Origin: JAWWOL01 sp963797535
GTDB lineage: Bacteria > Actinomycetota > Actinomycetes > JAWWOL01
NCBI GenBank assembly: GCA_963797535.1
Contig: CAWCPQ010000005.1
Location: forward strand, 1 to 64,000
Length of the DNA stretch: 64,000 nucleotides
Direction: 5' to 3'
The notes beneath the pieces were generated by a model, which was given only the letters and a program-made list of their open reading frames with translations, ran no database searches and was not told the origin of the DNA. Below, in pieces: positions 27,650-35,083 of the stretch (positions are counted from its first letter, which is position 1; each line of letters starts with the position of its first letter). The translations under genes and the position numbers were made by a program.

Positions 27650-27793
27650 ATGCTGCGGCATGCCCTGTGGCCGCCAGAGTTCGTTGAGCAGCGGATGCTC
27701 ACGGCCCCTGGCATGCAGGCGCCGGGCACCGTCGGTTTCTACTCGGACGTCGACTCTGCCAGGCAGGCAACCCGGCTCGTGCTTGACGCCTAG
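27650..27793 (+). CDS. Possible 47-aa peptide or gene fragment
   Basis: Reads MLRHALWPPEFVEQRMLTAP, then GFYSDVDSARQATRLVLDA and a stop that overlaps the stop of the convergent oxidoreductase gene. It looks more like the C-terminal tail of a lost gene than an independent one. Low certainty. Confidence 0.2.
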   Translation: MLRHALWPPEFVEQRMLTAPGMQAPGTVGFYSDVDSARQATRLVLDA

Positions 27794-28806
27794 ATCGCCG
27801 AGCTGCGCACCGGCACGTTCACGGAGACCACGACCTTTCCGGCGCGACCGCCGGAGGCAACCGCCTGTTGGGCTTCGGTTGCCTGCTCGAGCGAGTAGGG
27901 CGTCGGGTCGAGGCGGGGCAACACCTGTCCCGCGTCGACCAGAGCCGCGATCTCGCGCAGGATCGCGCCGTGATGGGCGCGGTCGTCGCCGCTGATCAAC
28001 GGGTGCAGGGTGAACACCCCCGCATAGCTGGCGCCGCGGAAGCTCAGGGGTGCGAGGTTGTGGCTGCCCCAGCCGAGAATGCTGACCACACGACCGGTGT
28101 AGCGGCGCGCTGCTAGGAACGACGCATCGAGGGTGGCGCCGCCGATGGTGTCGAGCACGACGTCGAAGCCCTGTCCGGCCGTGGCCTGCTCGAGGTACTC
28201 CTCGACCGTCGTGGCGGTGTAGTCGATCGGCGACGCGCCGAGCTCGGCGATGACCCGCAGCCCGTCGCCGGAGCCGGTGGCGAACACGGTGGCCCCGCCG
28301 GCCAGGGCCAGCTGGATCGCGATGTGACCGACTCCGCCTGCCCCGCCGTGTACGAGCACCACGTCGCCCGCACTGACTCTGCCTCGATCGACGATCGCCT
28401 CCCATGCGGTGATCGCGATGAGCGGCAGGGCCGCGGCTTCGCGCATCGTCAGTCGCTGCGGTTTGTGGGCCAGCAGGTCGGCGTCGGCGGCGATGTAGTC
28501 GGCCAGGGTGCCGGGTTCGGCCCCGACGCCGCCCGCCATGCCGAAGACTTCCTCGCCGACGGCGAAACGGCTGACACCCGGACCAACCTCGGCGACGACG
28601 CCGGCCAGGTCGATGCCGAGCACAGCCGGCAGCTGAACCCCGGCGTGCGCCGCGGAGCCGGCTGCGATCTTGGCGTCCAACGGGTTGACTCCGCTGGCGG
28701 CCACCTGCACGAGTACGCGTCCCGGTCCCGCCACCGGGCGGGGGACGGTCCTCACCGTCGGGGCAGTGCCGAATTGTTCGAGCACGACTGCTCGCATTGT
28801 CGTCAT
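27790..28806 (-). CDS. NADPH-dependent quinone oxidoreductase (MDR, zinc-free)
   Basis: 338 residues. The GroES-like domain reads VLVQVAASGVNPLDAKIAAG and LGIDLAGVVAEVGPGVSRFA; the cofactor domain has VLVHGGAGGVGHIAIQLALA with the GGxGxVG-like loop and FDVVLDTIGG. It lacks the structural-zinc cysteine cluster, as in quinone oxidoreductases and enoyl reductases. ATG 28806 has GAGGTG seven bases upstream and follows the TDT transporter stop by five bases, so the two form an operon, probably under the LysR protein encoded just upstream. Confidence 0.9.
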   Translation of the reverse strand: MTTMRAVVLEQFGTAPTVRTVPRPVAGPGRVLVQVAASGVNPLDAKIAAGSAAHAGVQLPAVLGIDLAGVVAEVGPGVSRFAVGEEVFGMAGGVGAEPGTLADYIAADADLLAHKPQRLTMREAAALPLIAITAWEAIVDRGRVSAGDVVLVHGGAGGVGHIAIQLALAGGATVFATGSGDGLRVIAELGASPIDYTATTVEEYLEQATAGQGFDVVLDTIGGATLDASFLAARRYTGRVVSILGWGSHNLAPLSFRGASYAGVFTLHPLISGDDRAHHGAILREIAALVDAGQVLPRLDPTPYSLEQATEAQQAVASGGRAGKVVVSVNVPVRSSAI

Positions 28807-28811
28807 GTCAT

Positions 28812-29834
28812 TCACCTCTCTGGTTGGGTACGGGGCAGGAACTGGTGCCGGGCAAGCGCGATGGTCGTGCGGACCGCGAGGTAGGCAACGAAGGCGGTGA
28901 TCGGCGCGAGCAGCGCGTAGGTCCAGGCGACTCGGTGCGGGGTGTTTTCTACGGCGAGCCAGGCGATCGCGTTGCCGGCGGCAGCGGCATAGGGGAAGGA
29001 GAAGGACCACCAGCCGGCACCGAAGGGCACCGTCCGGTACGCGGGGATCAGACCGAGCTGGGTCGTGGCCATCAGTACGGCGTAGCCCGCCAGTCCGAGC
29101 GCGACGCCGTCGGCCTGATGACCGTTGATGGTGAACCAGGCATTGCCGGCAACGACCGGCGGCGCGAGCAGAATCGCCATGGTGGGCATCAGTGCGTTGG
29201 GCAGGCGCTGCTGGCCGACGAGGTGGTGCAGCAGGATGCCGCCGATGAGGACCCAACTGATGACGCCGAATCCGAACAGCAACCGCGCGAGGCCCGGAAG
29301 GCCGAAGGTCATGGCCGTCCCGGCGGCCACCAGCGGTGCTCCGACAGAGGGCAGGTAGTAGCCGGGGTGCCAATGGGTCTCGGGCTCGTCGTCGAGCGCC
29401 CAGATCGCGAGCAGACGCCCGGCGAGGCAGATGACAACTGCCAGGGAAGCGAGGAACAAGCCGAGGCCCAGGGCATGGGCGTGCGGTTCGACCCCGCCAG
29501 CGAGCAGCAAGCCGACGATCGCCGGGACCGAGACGAACGGGCCGAAGATGTGGTCGGAAAGCTCGGTGCCGAGGCGTTTGCCGGCGATGACGGAGTGCCC
29601 GTAGACCGCGAGGGTCACCAGCCAGACCCCGCCGGCGACGATCCAGAGCGCGTCGGCGACGGCGGCCGGTGCCGGGGTGGTCCGGGTGGCGACGGTCCAG
29701 GTCTGGGCGAGCCCTGCCAGGCCGAAGCTGATCGCGAACAGATTGGGTGGGATGCGTCGCCGCGGCGGCGCGGGGACGGCGTGCTGCGCAGCTTCGGGGC
29801 GGTTTGTGTTGGGCGCGAGAGTCATGGTTGCCAT
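28812..29834 (-). CDS. TDT/SLAC1-family membrane transporter (TehA/Mae1-like)
   Basis: 340 residues with about ten membrane segments, starting at NLFAISFGLAGLAQTWTVA. The family includes tellurite-resistance TehA, malate permease Mae1 and anion channel SLAC1. Signatures: a central FGFGVISWVLIGGILLHHL and the late WSFSFPYAAAAG motif. The substrate may be an organic or inorganic anion. Upstream, at 29892-29908, lies a palindrome also found in front of the LysR gene, suggesting LysR control. Confidence 0.85.
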   Translation of the reverse strand: MATMTLAPNTNRPEAAQHAVPAPPRRRIPPNLFAISFGLAGLAQTWTVATRTTPAPAAVADALWIVAGGVWLVTLAVYGHSVIAGKRLGTELSDHIFGPFVSVPAIVGLLLAGGVEPHAHALGLGLFLASLAVVICLAGRLLAIWALDDEPETHWHPGYYLPSVGAPLVAAGTAMTFGLPGLARLLFGFGVISWVLIGGILLHHLVGQQRLPNALMPTMAILLAPPVVAGNAWFTINGHQADGVALGLAGYAVLMATTQLGLIPAYRTVPFGAGWWSFSFPYAAAAGNAIAWLAVENTPHRVAWTYALLAPITAFVAYLAVRTTIALARHQFLPRTQPER

Positions 29835-29890
29835 GTCGCCAACCCTCCCGCCGGGTACGGCGGACGGGTACTGGCGTCGCCGTTGTGAAC

Positions 29891-30850
29891 CTACAAGCCG
29901 GCTTTGTATCCCTGGCCAGGCTTGCTGGTGATGTGGCCGATGAGATCACGGGCCGCACCCGCCGGTGGCTGTCGGTCTCCCAGCCACACAGCCCGCAGGG
30001 TCCGGTGCAGCTCGAGGCCGGCGACGGGTATCTGAACCAGCTGCCGGCGGCCGAGATCGTCACGGACGGCGAGCGAGCTGAGTACGGCCGGCCCGGCTCC
30101 GGCGAGCACGGCCGAGCGGATGGCGGTTGCTGTTGACAGCGAGATTGCTGGCTCGGCCTGCTGGACATCGGGGCCCAAGCACCGAACTAGGGCGCCCTCG
30201 AACGCTTCGCGGGTGCCGGAGCCGTGCTCGCGGGAGACCAGCGGTGTCGCGGCCAGTTCTGCTGCCGTCACAGGATTGCGCCGACGGGTCCAGGCGTGGT
30301 CGGAGGCAACCACGACGACGAGCTCGTCGTGGGCGACGACCCGGGAACGCACTTGCGAGGGGACTCGTGGGCCTTCGACGAATCCGAGATCGGCCCGTCC
30401 GTCGCGGACATGGGCGATGGCGGTCTCGCTGTTGACTGCGGTCAGCTCGATGTCGGTGGGCCCCGTCGCGTTCCGTTGGGTGGCTGACCGGAAGGCGACC
30501 AACCAGCCGGGCAGCAACTGCTCGGCGATGGTCTGGCTCGCGCTGACCCTGAGCCGCCGGCGCTGGTCCTGGCGCAGGGAGGCGAGCCCGGCGTCGAACT
30601 CGGCGGCGACGTCCATCAACCGGGCGGCCCACTCAGCCACCACGACACCGTCGTTGGTCAGCTGGGAACCTCGGGCCCCGCGGCGGAGAAGGACAACCCC
30701 GGTCTGGGCCTCGATGGACCGCATGCGAGCCGACACGGCTTGCTGACTCACCCCCACCTCAGCCGAGGCTGCATTCAGACTGCCGGCCTTGGCCACCGCC
30801 AGCAGCACCTCGATCGCGCCCAGTTCCGGTACGTGCCCACTCAGTCGCAT
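29891..30850 (-). CDS. LysR-family transcriptional regulator
   Basis: 319 residues. The N-terminal winged helix-turn-helix reads VLLAVAKAGSLNAASAEVGV, SQQAVSARMRSIEAQTG and VVLLRRGARGSQLTNDG; the rest is a type 2 periplasmic-binding-protein-like inducer domain (DIELTAVNS, ADLGFVEGP, LVVVVASDHAW). ATG 30850 is chosen as the family start; an upstream ATG adds 16 odd residues. It is divergent from the MFS gene and upstream of the TDT/oxidoreductase operon, with the same palindrome at each side. Confidence 0.9.
   Translation of the reverse strand: MRLSGHVPELGAIEVLLAVAKAGSLNAASAEVGVSQQAVSARMRSIEAQTGVVLLRRGARGSQLTNDGVVVAEWAARLMDVAAEFDAGLASLRQDQRRRLRVSASQTIAEQLLPGWLVAFRSATQRNATGPTDIELTAVNSETAIAHVRDGRADLGFVEGPRVPSQVRSRVVAHDELVVVVASDHAWTRRRNPVTAAELAATPLVSREHGSGTREAFEGALVRCLGPDVQQAEPAISLSTATAIRSAVLAGAGPAVLSSLAVRDDLGRRQLVQIPVAGLELHRTLRAVWLGDRQPPAGAARDLIGHITSKPGQGYKAGL
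29892..29908. promoter_or_regulatory. Putative LysR operator 1, TACAA-N7-TTGTA
   Basis: A perfect 5+5 palindrome around GCCGGCT, overlapping the LysR stop codon and 58 bases upstream of the TDT start. Same arms and spacing as operator 2. It fits the LysR T-N11-A pattern. Confidence 0.65.
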
Positions 30851-30870
30851 GCTCGGCAGTCTAGTTGAGC

Positions 30871-30887
30871 TACAACCCTGCCTTGTA
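30871..30887. promoter_or_regulatory. Putative LysR operator 2, TACAA-N7-TTGTA
   Basis: Same arms as operator 1 with a different spacer (CCCTGCC). It lies 20 bases upstream of the LysR start and about 90 upstream of the MFS start, so it could control both. Confidence 0.65.
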
Positions 30888-30977
30888 AATGGACACATCG
30901 GAGCCGACTACTGGGCACAACCGACCGACGCGACAGTAGGACCTACTTCCAATAGAACCCAGCCTGAGGAGCCGAAG

Positions 30978-32526
30978 ATGACCGCCACCACCGGGCGCAG
31001 ACTCGCGTTGACCGCGATGATTTTCGCCGTCGCCATGACCTTCATCGACCAGACCATCGTGTCGGTGGCCGCCCCCAAGATCCAGGCCGAGCTCGGCCTG
31101 ACCAGTGCCGGCCTGCAGTGGGCGATCAACGCCTACTTGCTGGCCATGGCTGCCCTCTTTGCTTTCGGTGGCCGGTTGGCCGACACGATGGGCCAGCGTC
31201 GCATGGTCACCATCGGCGTCGGCCTCTTCGCTGGGGCGTCCGCTCTTTGCGGGCTGACTCCGACCGGAGGTCTGGCCGAAGGATGGCTGATCACCTGCCG
31301 AGCCGCTCAGGGCGCGGGGAGCGCCTTGATGTACCCCGCCGCGTTGGCCATCGTGGCCAGTGCCTATCGGGCCGAGCAGCGTGGCAAGGCGCTGGCCATC
31401 TTCTTCGGGGTCGCCGGTGGTCTCACCGCGGTCGGCCCAGCGCTGGGCGGCTACCTGACAGCGTGGACGTGGCGGTCGATCTTCTGGGTCAACATCCCGG
31501 TCGCGATCATCGCGCTGGTCCTGGTTGCCCTGGCCAAGCCGGTCAACGAGAGGCACCCCCGCCCGCTGGATCTTCCCGGCCTGGTTCTGATCACCGCGGG
31601 TGTGGCCCTGAGCGTGATTGGCTTGCAGCAGAGCGGCCGATGGGGCTGGGACAGCCCGCTGACGATCGGTTCCATCGCGACCGGCCTCGTGCTGCTGGTG
31701 GCCTTCGCCCTGGTCGAGCAGCGCGCCGACTCACCGCTCATGGATGTGGCGATCTTCCGCAGCCGCGCTTTTCGGGTCGACAACGTCATCTTGTTCGCGG
31801 CGACGATGGTGTTCGTGCCCATCTTCTTCTTCGCCAGTGAATACGGTCAGATCGCCCTCGGTGAGACGGCGGCGAAAGCCAGCCTGATGCTGTTGTACTT
31901 CTTCGCGGGCTTCGTCGTCGCGGCCCAGTTCGGCGGTCGGATGCTCGACCGGGTCGGGGTCAAGCGGCCGGTCGTGCTCGGTTCCGCCCTCGCGGCGGTC
32001 GGCCTGCACCTTTGGGCGACCCACGTGACCGTCCTGTCCGCCGGCCACCAGGTGACGCCCATCGTGCTGGCCGGTGCCGGCATGGGACTGCTGCTCGGCC
32101 AGGCCAACACCGACGCACTCAACCGCGCGCCATCCGCCGCTTACGGACAGGCAACTGGGATCACCCAGACCGTACGCAACTTCGGCGCCAGCCTCGGCCT
32201 CGCCGTACTCGGCAGCGTCCTGGTCAGCCAGCTGAAGGCACACGCCTTCGCCTCCCTCACCGCGCAGGGCCTGCCGGCAGCACAGGCGCACAAGCTGGCC
32301 GCGAGCATCGCCGAGCTGCAACGGCAACGGCTCCATGGTGAGCATCCCGCAGTTCCTTCCGGTTGACTTCGCGCAGGCGACGAGCACCGTGCTGATGACG
32401 ATGTCCTGGCTGATGGTCGCTGCAGCAGTGCTCGCTCTCGTCGGACTCCCGCGCCGCGACCGCGGCGCACAACGCCGGCCGAGCCGCAGCCAGGAGTTCC
32501 CGGTCAGCCTGGCCCCCGTCGGCTAG
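30978..32526 (+). CDS. DHA2-type MFS exporter, C-terminal frameshift
   Basis: A 14-segment drug exporter of the EmrB/QacA type, about 515 residues. ATG 30978 follows GAGGAG. Motif D1 is VSVAAPKIQAELGL in TM1; motif A is GGRLADTMGQRRM; motif C lies in the stretch around AIFFGVAGGLTAVGPALGG. The frame ends at 32366 as read, but the last membrane segment (VLMTMSWLMVAAAVLALVGL) is in the +1 frame up to 32526, so a single indel lies near 32325-32345. It is divergent from the LysR gene and likely its target. Confidence 0.8.
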
Positions 32527-32541
32527 GTCGACGTGCCAGGG

Positions 32542-33060
32542 TCAGCCGCGCGCTTCGAACTCGTTGAGCCTCCAGGTCTGGTCGAACCAAGGCTCGAACG
32601 GCCCGTGCAGCCGAACGATGGGGAACCACGACTTCCCCGCACGGCTCGATCCAGTTGGACTCCAGCCCGGTTGGTGCCATGGGACCGAAGTACAGGTCGT
32701 ACGAGCCGTCGGGGTTGGCGACCAGCTCGCCGCTGTTGCTGGCGAGTGCGGGGTAGGGCGTCGACGGGCAACCAGGAGGAACCGGGTCTGGCTGTCATTG
32801 CTGTCTACGGCCCAGAGGTTCTTCGTCGGAGGGTTGGCCTCGATCAGCAGCCGGTAGGTCCGCCCACGGTCGAAGCGCTCACGATGGGCGTCGCACAGCG
32901 CGTACGCCGATCCGGCGCCGACCCTGGCCGGCGCCATCGCCAGGGTCGATCACGGTGGCGATGTGGTGGAACACCGAACGTGCGTCGAGCAGCCGAGCCC
33001 CGCTGACGAGGATGTCGTGACTGCCCCCGATGAAGCCGTTGAGCCAGGAACCGTAGCCGA
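32542..33060 (-). pseudogene. DUF1254/DUF1214 protein, C-terminal fragment with frameshifts
   Basis: Pieces in different frames give YGSWLNGFIGGSHDI, LVSGARLLDARSVFHHIATV, RTYRLLIEANPPTKNLWAV and HGPFEPWFDQTWRLNEFEA. This is the order of the DUF1214 domain, found at the C-terminus of exported DUF1254 proteins of unknown role. At least two frameshifts are needed, and the N-terminal 300 or so residues are missing. The break coincides with the left edge of the acetyltransferase cassette copy 2. Confidence 0.65.
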
Positions 33061-33123
33061 CCGCCGCAAGATCCACAGCTGGGACTCGCTGGTTGCAGTG
33101 TTCGGCGGTGGAGACCCGGACCA

Positions 33124-33141
33124 TTGGGTCGGAAGACCCAA
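33124..33141 (-). terminator. Hairpin downstream of GNAT copy 2
   Basis: TTGGGTC-GGAA-GACCCAA. Same 7-bp stem and loop as copy 1; one base pair is changed from C-G to G-C on both sides, keeping the pairing. Confidence 0.6.
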
Positions 33142-33148
33142 GCATCAA

Positions 33149-33604
33149 TCAGCGGATCAACAGCACCATCCGAGGAGCTGAGCCGAACTCCGTGCTGGCA
33201 ATGCCACAGTGGGTGAATCCGGCGGCGGCATAGAAATCCATCGCATGAGGGTTGGCCGTTACCTCCAGCCGCTCGACCCCTCGTGCTCGCAACACGTCCG
33301 CGATGCGTTTCACGAGCGCATCGGCAATCCCCCGCCTCCTCCAGCCGGGGTCGACGAACAGGTCTTCCAACTCAATGACGCCGCCGGCATCTGTCCAGGT
33401 CCCGAAGCCCACGACCGAGCCGTCCTCCACCGCCACCTGGGTGCGCCCCTCGCCCAGCGCCTCGGGTCCAAGGATCAAATGCTCTGGATGGGCCAGCAAG
33501 TTGGCACGGTCACCAGCATTCGACAGGGACGCGCTCCGAAACACCTCCCTGGCAGCGGGAAGGTCGGCGAGCACACCCAGGCGGATCACTCTGACAGTCT
33601 GCAC
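33149..33604 (-). CDS. GNAT acetyltransferase, copy 2
   Basis: Paralogue of the gene at 18837-19292, with the same length and start (GTG 33604, GAGG four bases upstream). The acetyl-CoA loop VDPGWRRRGIADALV is unchanged. Differences include a Glu to Val in the ALGEGRTQVAVEDGS segment and a C-terminal LLIR instead of LVIH. The pattern of scattered differences with both frames open argues that each copy has stayed under selection since duplication. Confidence 0.8.
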   Translation of the reverse strand: MQTVRVIRLGVLADLPAAREVFRSASLSNAGDRANLLAHPEHLILGPEALGEGRTQVAVEDGSVVGFGTWTDAGGVIELEDLFVDPGWRRRGIADALVKRIADVLRARGVERLEVTANPHAMDFYAAAGFTHCGIASTEFGSAPRMVLLIR

Positions 33605-33910
33605 CGACCTCGAGTGCCGGCGCCCGCAGGACCTCGTCGCGCGGCGCCGTACGTGCCCACGTCGACTTGGCCTGCGCCGTTCCGGCTGACCCCGGCAGAG
33701 CATCGACCACCTTGTGACAGTTGCCGATCCCTCATCGGGCCTGATTTCGCCCGGTGCACGCCTCGGTCCGTCGTGGATGGGGCGTGAACCTGCCAAAGAC
33801 CCGCGATGGCCTCGGACTGCTCGGTGCCAGCGTCGGCGACTGTCCTGGCGGTTTTGGGATCGGCCGTCGACCAGTTGGCCAGGGTCGGCACGAGGTGGCA
33901 CCTTGAGCAC
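33605..33910. other. Intergenic, 306 bases
   Basis: Begins with the right end of the acetyltransferase cassette (to 33690). The rest shows no convincing gene. Confidence 0.4.
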
Positions 33911-34279
33911 ATGGATGCACCCGCGATGATGAGGCGTCTGGCTGAGGTCCTCGATGCACACGACTGGGATGGACTGCCGAGGCTGCTGCACGACCGCTTC
34001 GTCTGCCGCTACGTTCACACGGGCGAGGTTTTCGATCGCGCTTCGTGGGTGCGCCTCAACGCTGAATATCCCGGCTTCGACCACCTCGTGCTCCAGGACT
34101 GCGTTGGCACTGGGACTCGGGCTGCGGGCCGGTCGCACGTTACTGGCTTCTCAGGCGAGAGGCTCCAGCACTTCGAAGTGGCTACCTTCATCACCCTTCG
34201 AGACGGGCTCATCGCCGAGATGACCGAAGTTTGGACAGATGTCGACGCGCAGATTCCTGACGGAAGCCGACCTCTGTGA
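33911..34279 (+). CDS. SnoaL/NTF2-like protein, 122 aa
   Basis: A small NTF2-fold protein: MMRRLAEVLDAHDWDGLPRL, LHDRFVCRYVHTGEVFDRAS, and final HFEVATFITLRDGLIAEMTE then VWTDV. These residues match the SnoaL-like pattern of two N-terminal helices and a curved sheet. Ligand unknown. ATG 33911 is chosen because the fold starts there. Confidence 0.8.
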   Translation: MDAPAMMRRLAEVLDAHDWDGLPRLLHDRFVCRYVHTGEVFDRASWVRLNAEYPGFDHLVLQDCVGTGTRAAGRSHVTGFSGERLQHFEVATFITLRDGLIAEMTEVWTDVDAQIPDGSRPL

Positions 34280-34350
34280 CGCTCGATCATGCGGTGGACA
34301 GTAACGTCAGGTCTCCCGGTGACCGGAACACGATCCCTGAGCGGGTGGAG

Positions 34351-34695
34351 TCATCCCATCCCTTCGTCAGCGATCCGCCACGGTTGGGCATCGGTGTTGC
34401 GCACGAGCAGGTAGCCCCAGTCGGCGACGCCGTTCGGCATGGAGTCGGCGTGCTTCTGCTGCAGGGTGAACGTGACCGGGACACGCGTTGCCTGCCTGTA
34501 CCCCGCGGCGAGGTCTCCGCCGCCGCCGGTGTTCTCAGCGACGGAGGTGCCGACGTGCAGAGCCGTGATGGTCTTGATGTTGGTGAACCAACTGTCCACC
34601 TCGGACTTCACGGTGCGCAGGTGCTCGGCAGTGAGCATCGAGGAGGCCAAGGCGACGTCGTGCCGGTTTAGCGCCGCGACGTACGCCCGCACCAC
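34351..34695 (-). CDS. Probable exported protein, 114 aa or longer
   Basis: Reads VRAYVAALNRHDVALASSML, TAEHLRTVKSEVDSWF and YRQATRVPVTFTLQQKHADS, then WGYLLVRNTDAQPWRIADEG. The pattern is that of NTF2-like secreted domains, where a helix pair is followed by a curved sheet. The frame is open upstream as SCPCACGTASHEAG, a Cys-rich, Ala/Pro-rich stretch like the region after a lipobox, so the true start may be further upstream, perhaps beyond a frameshift. GTG 34695 is only the nearest start. Confidence 0.55.
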   Translation of the reverse strand: MVRAYVAALNRHDVALASSMLTAEHLRTVKSEVDSWFTNIKTITALHVGTSVAENTGGGGDLAAGYRQATRVPVTFTLQQKHADSMPNGVADWGYLLVRNTDAQPWRIADEGMG

Positions 34696-34757
34696 GTCAG
34701 TGGCCGCAGCGTTCCCGGGCGGGGCGACAGCCGTGGCCTCGCTCGGCGGGCCAGCTT

Positions 34758-35000
34758 CGTGACTGGCGGTCCCGCAGGCGCAGGGACAAGATCGCCAACT
34801 GGCTCGCCTTGGTCACCTACGTCGTAGCCGTCGTTCTGCTGCAACCTGTTGGTCAGCAGCTTTCCCCGACATGGGCCTTCACGACCACGACCCTGTTGGT
34901 GCTGCCGATCGTCCTCGCCGTCTACCTAGCTGGTCCGGCACCTGTCTCGTCCTGGCCGTCGCCGCGCCGCGGAGCGCTGACACCCAGAACTGGCCGTTGA
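34758..35000 (+). CDS. Fragment of a membrane protein
   Basis: The plus strand reads LRDWRSRRRRDKIANWLALV, then two hydrophobic segments (LALVTYVVAVVLLQPVGQQL and TTTTLLVLPIVLAVYLAG) before a stop. There is no good start and no family match, so it may be the remnant of a longer gene. Confidence 0.3.
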   Translation, partial: RDWRSRRRRDKIANWLALVTYVVAVVLLQPVGQQLSPTWAFTTTTLLVLPIVLAVYLAGPAPVSSWPSPRRGALTPRTGR

Positions 35001-35083
35001 CGACCCGGCCAGGGATCCGCCGATCGCTGACCGGCACACCGTTTTTGGCGGCTCGGTCGCCCGCTCGGTCCCGCCGTCAACGA

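Larger units (their letters stand above)
33071..33690. repeat. Acetyltransferase cassette, copy 2
   Basis: Direct repeat of 18759-19340, 14.3 kb away, with substitutions scattered along it and about 40 extra bases at 33618-33659. It contains a GNAT gene and its hairpin. Confidence 0.9.
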
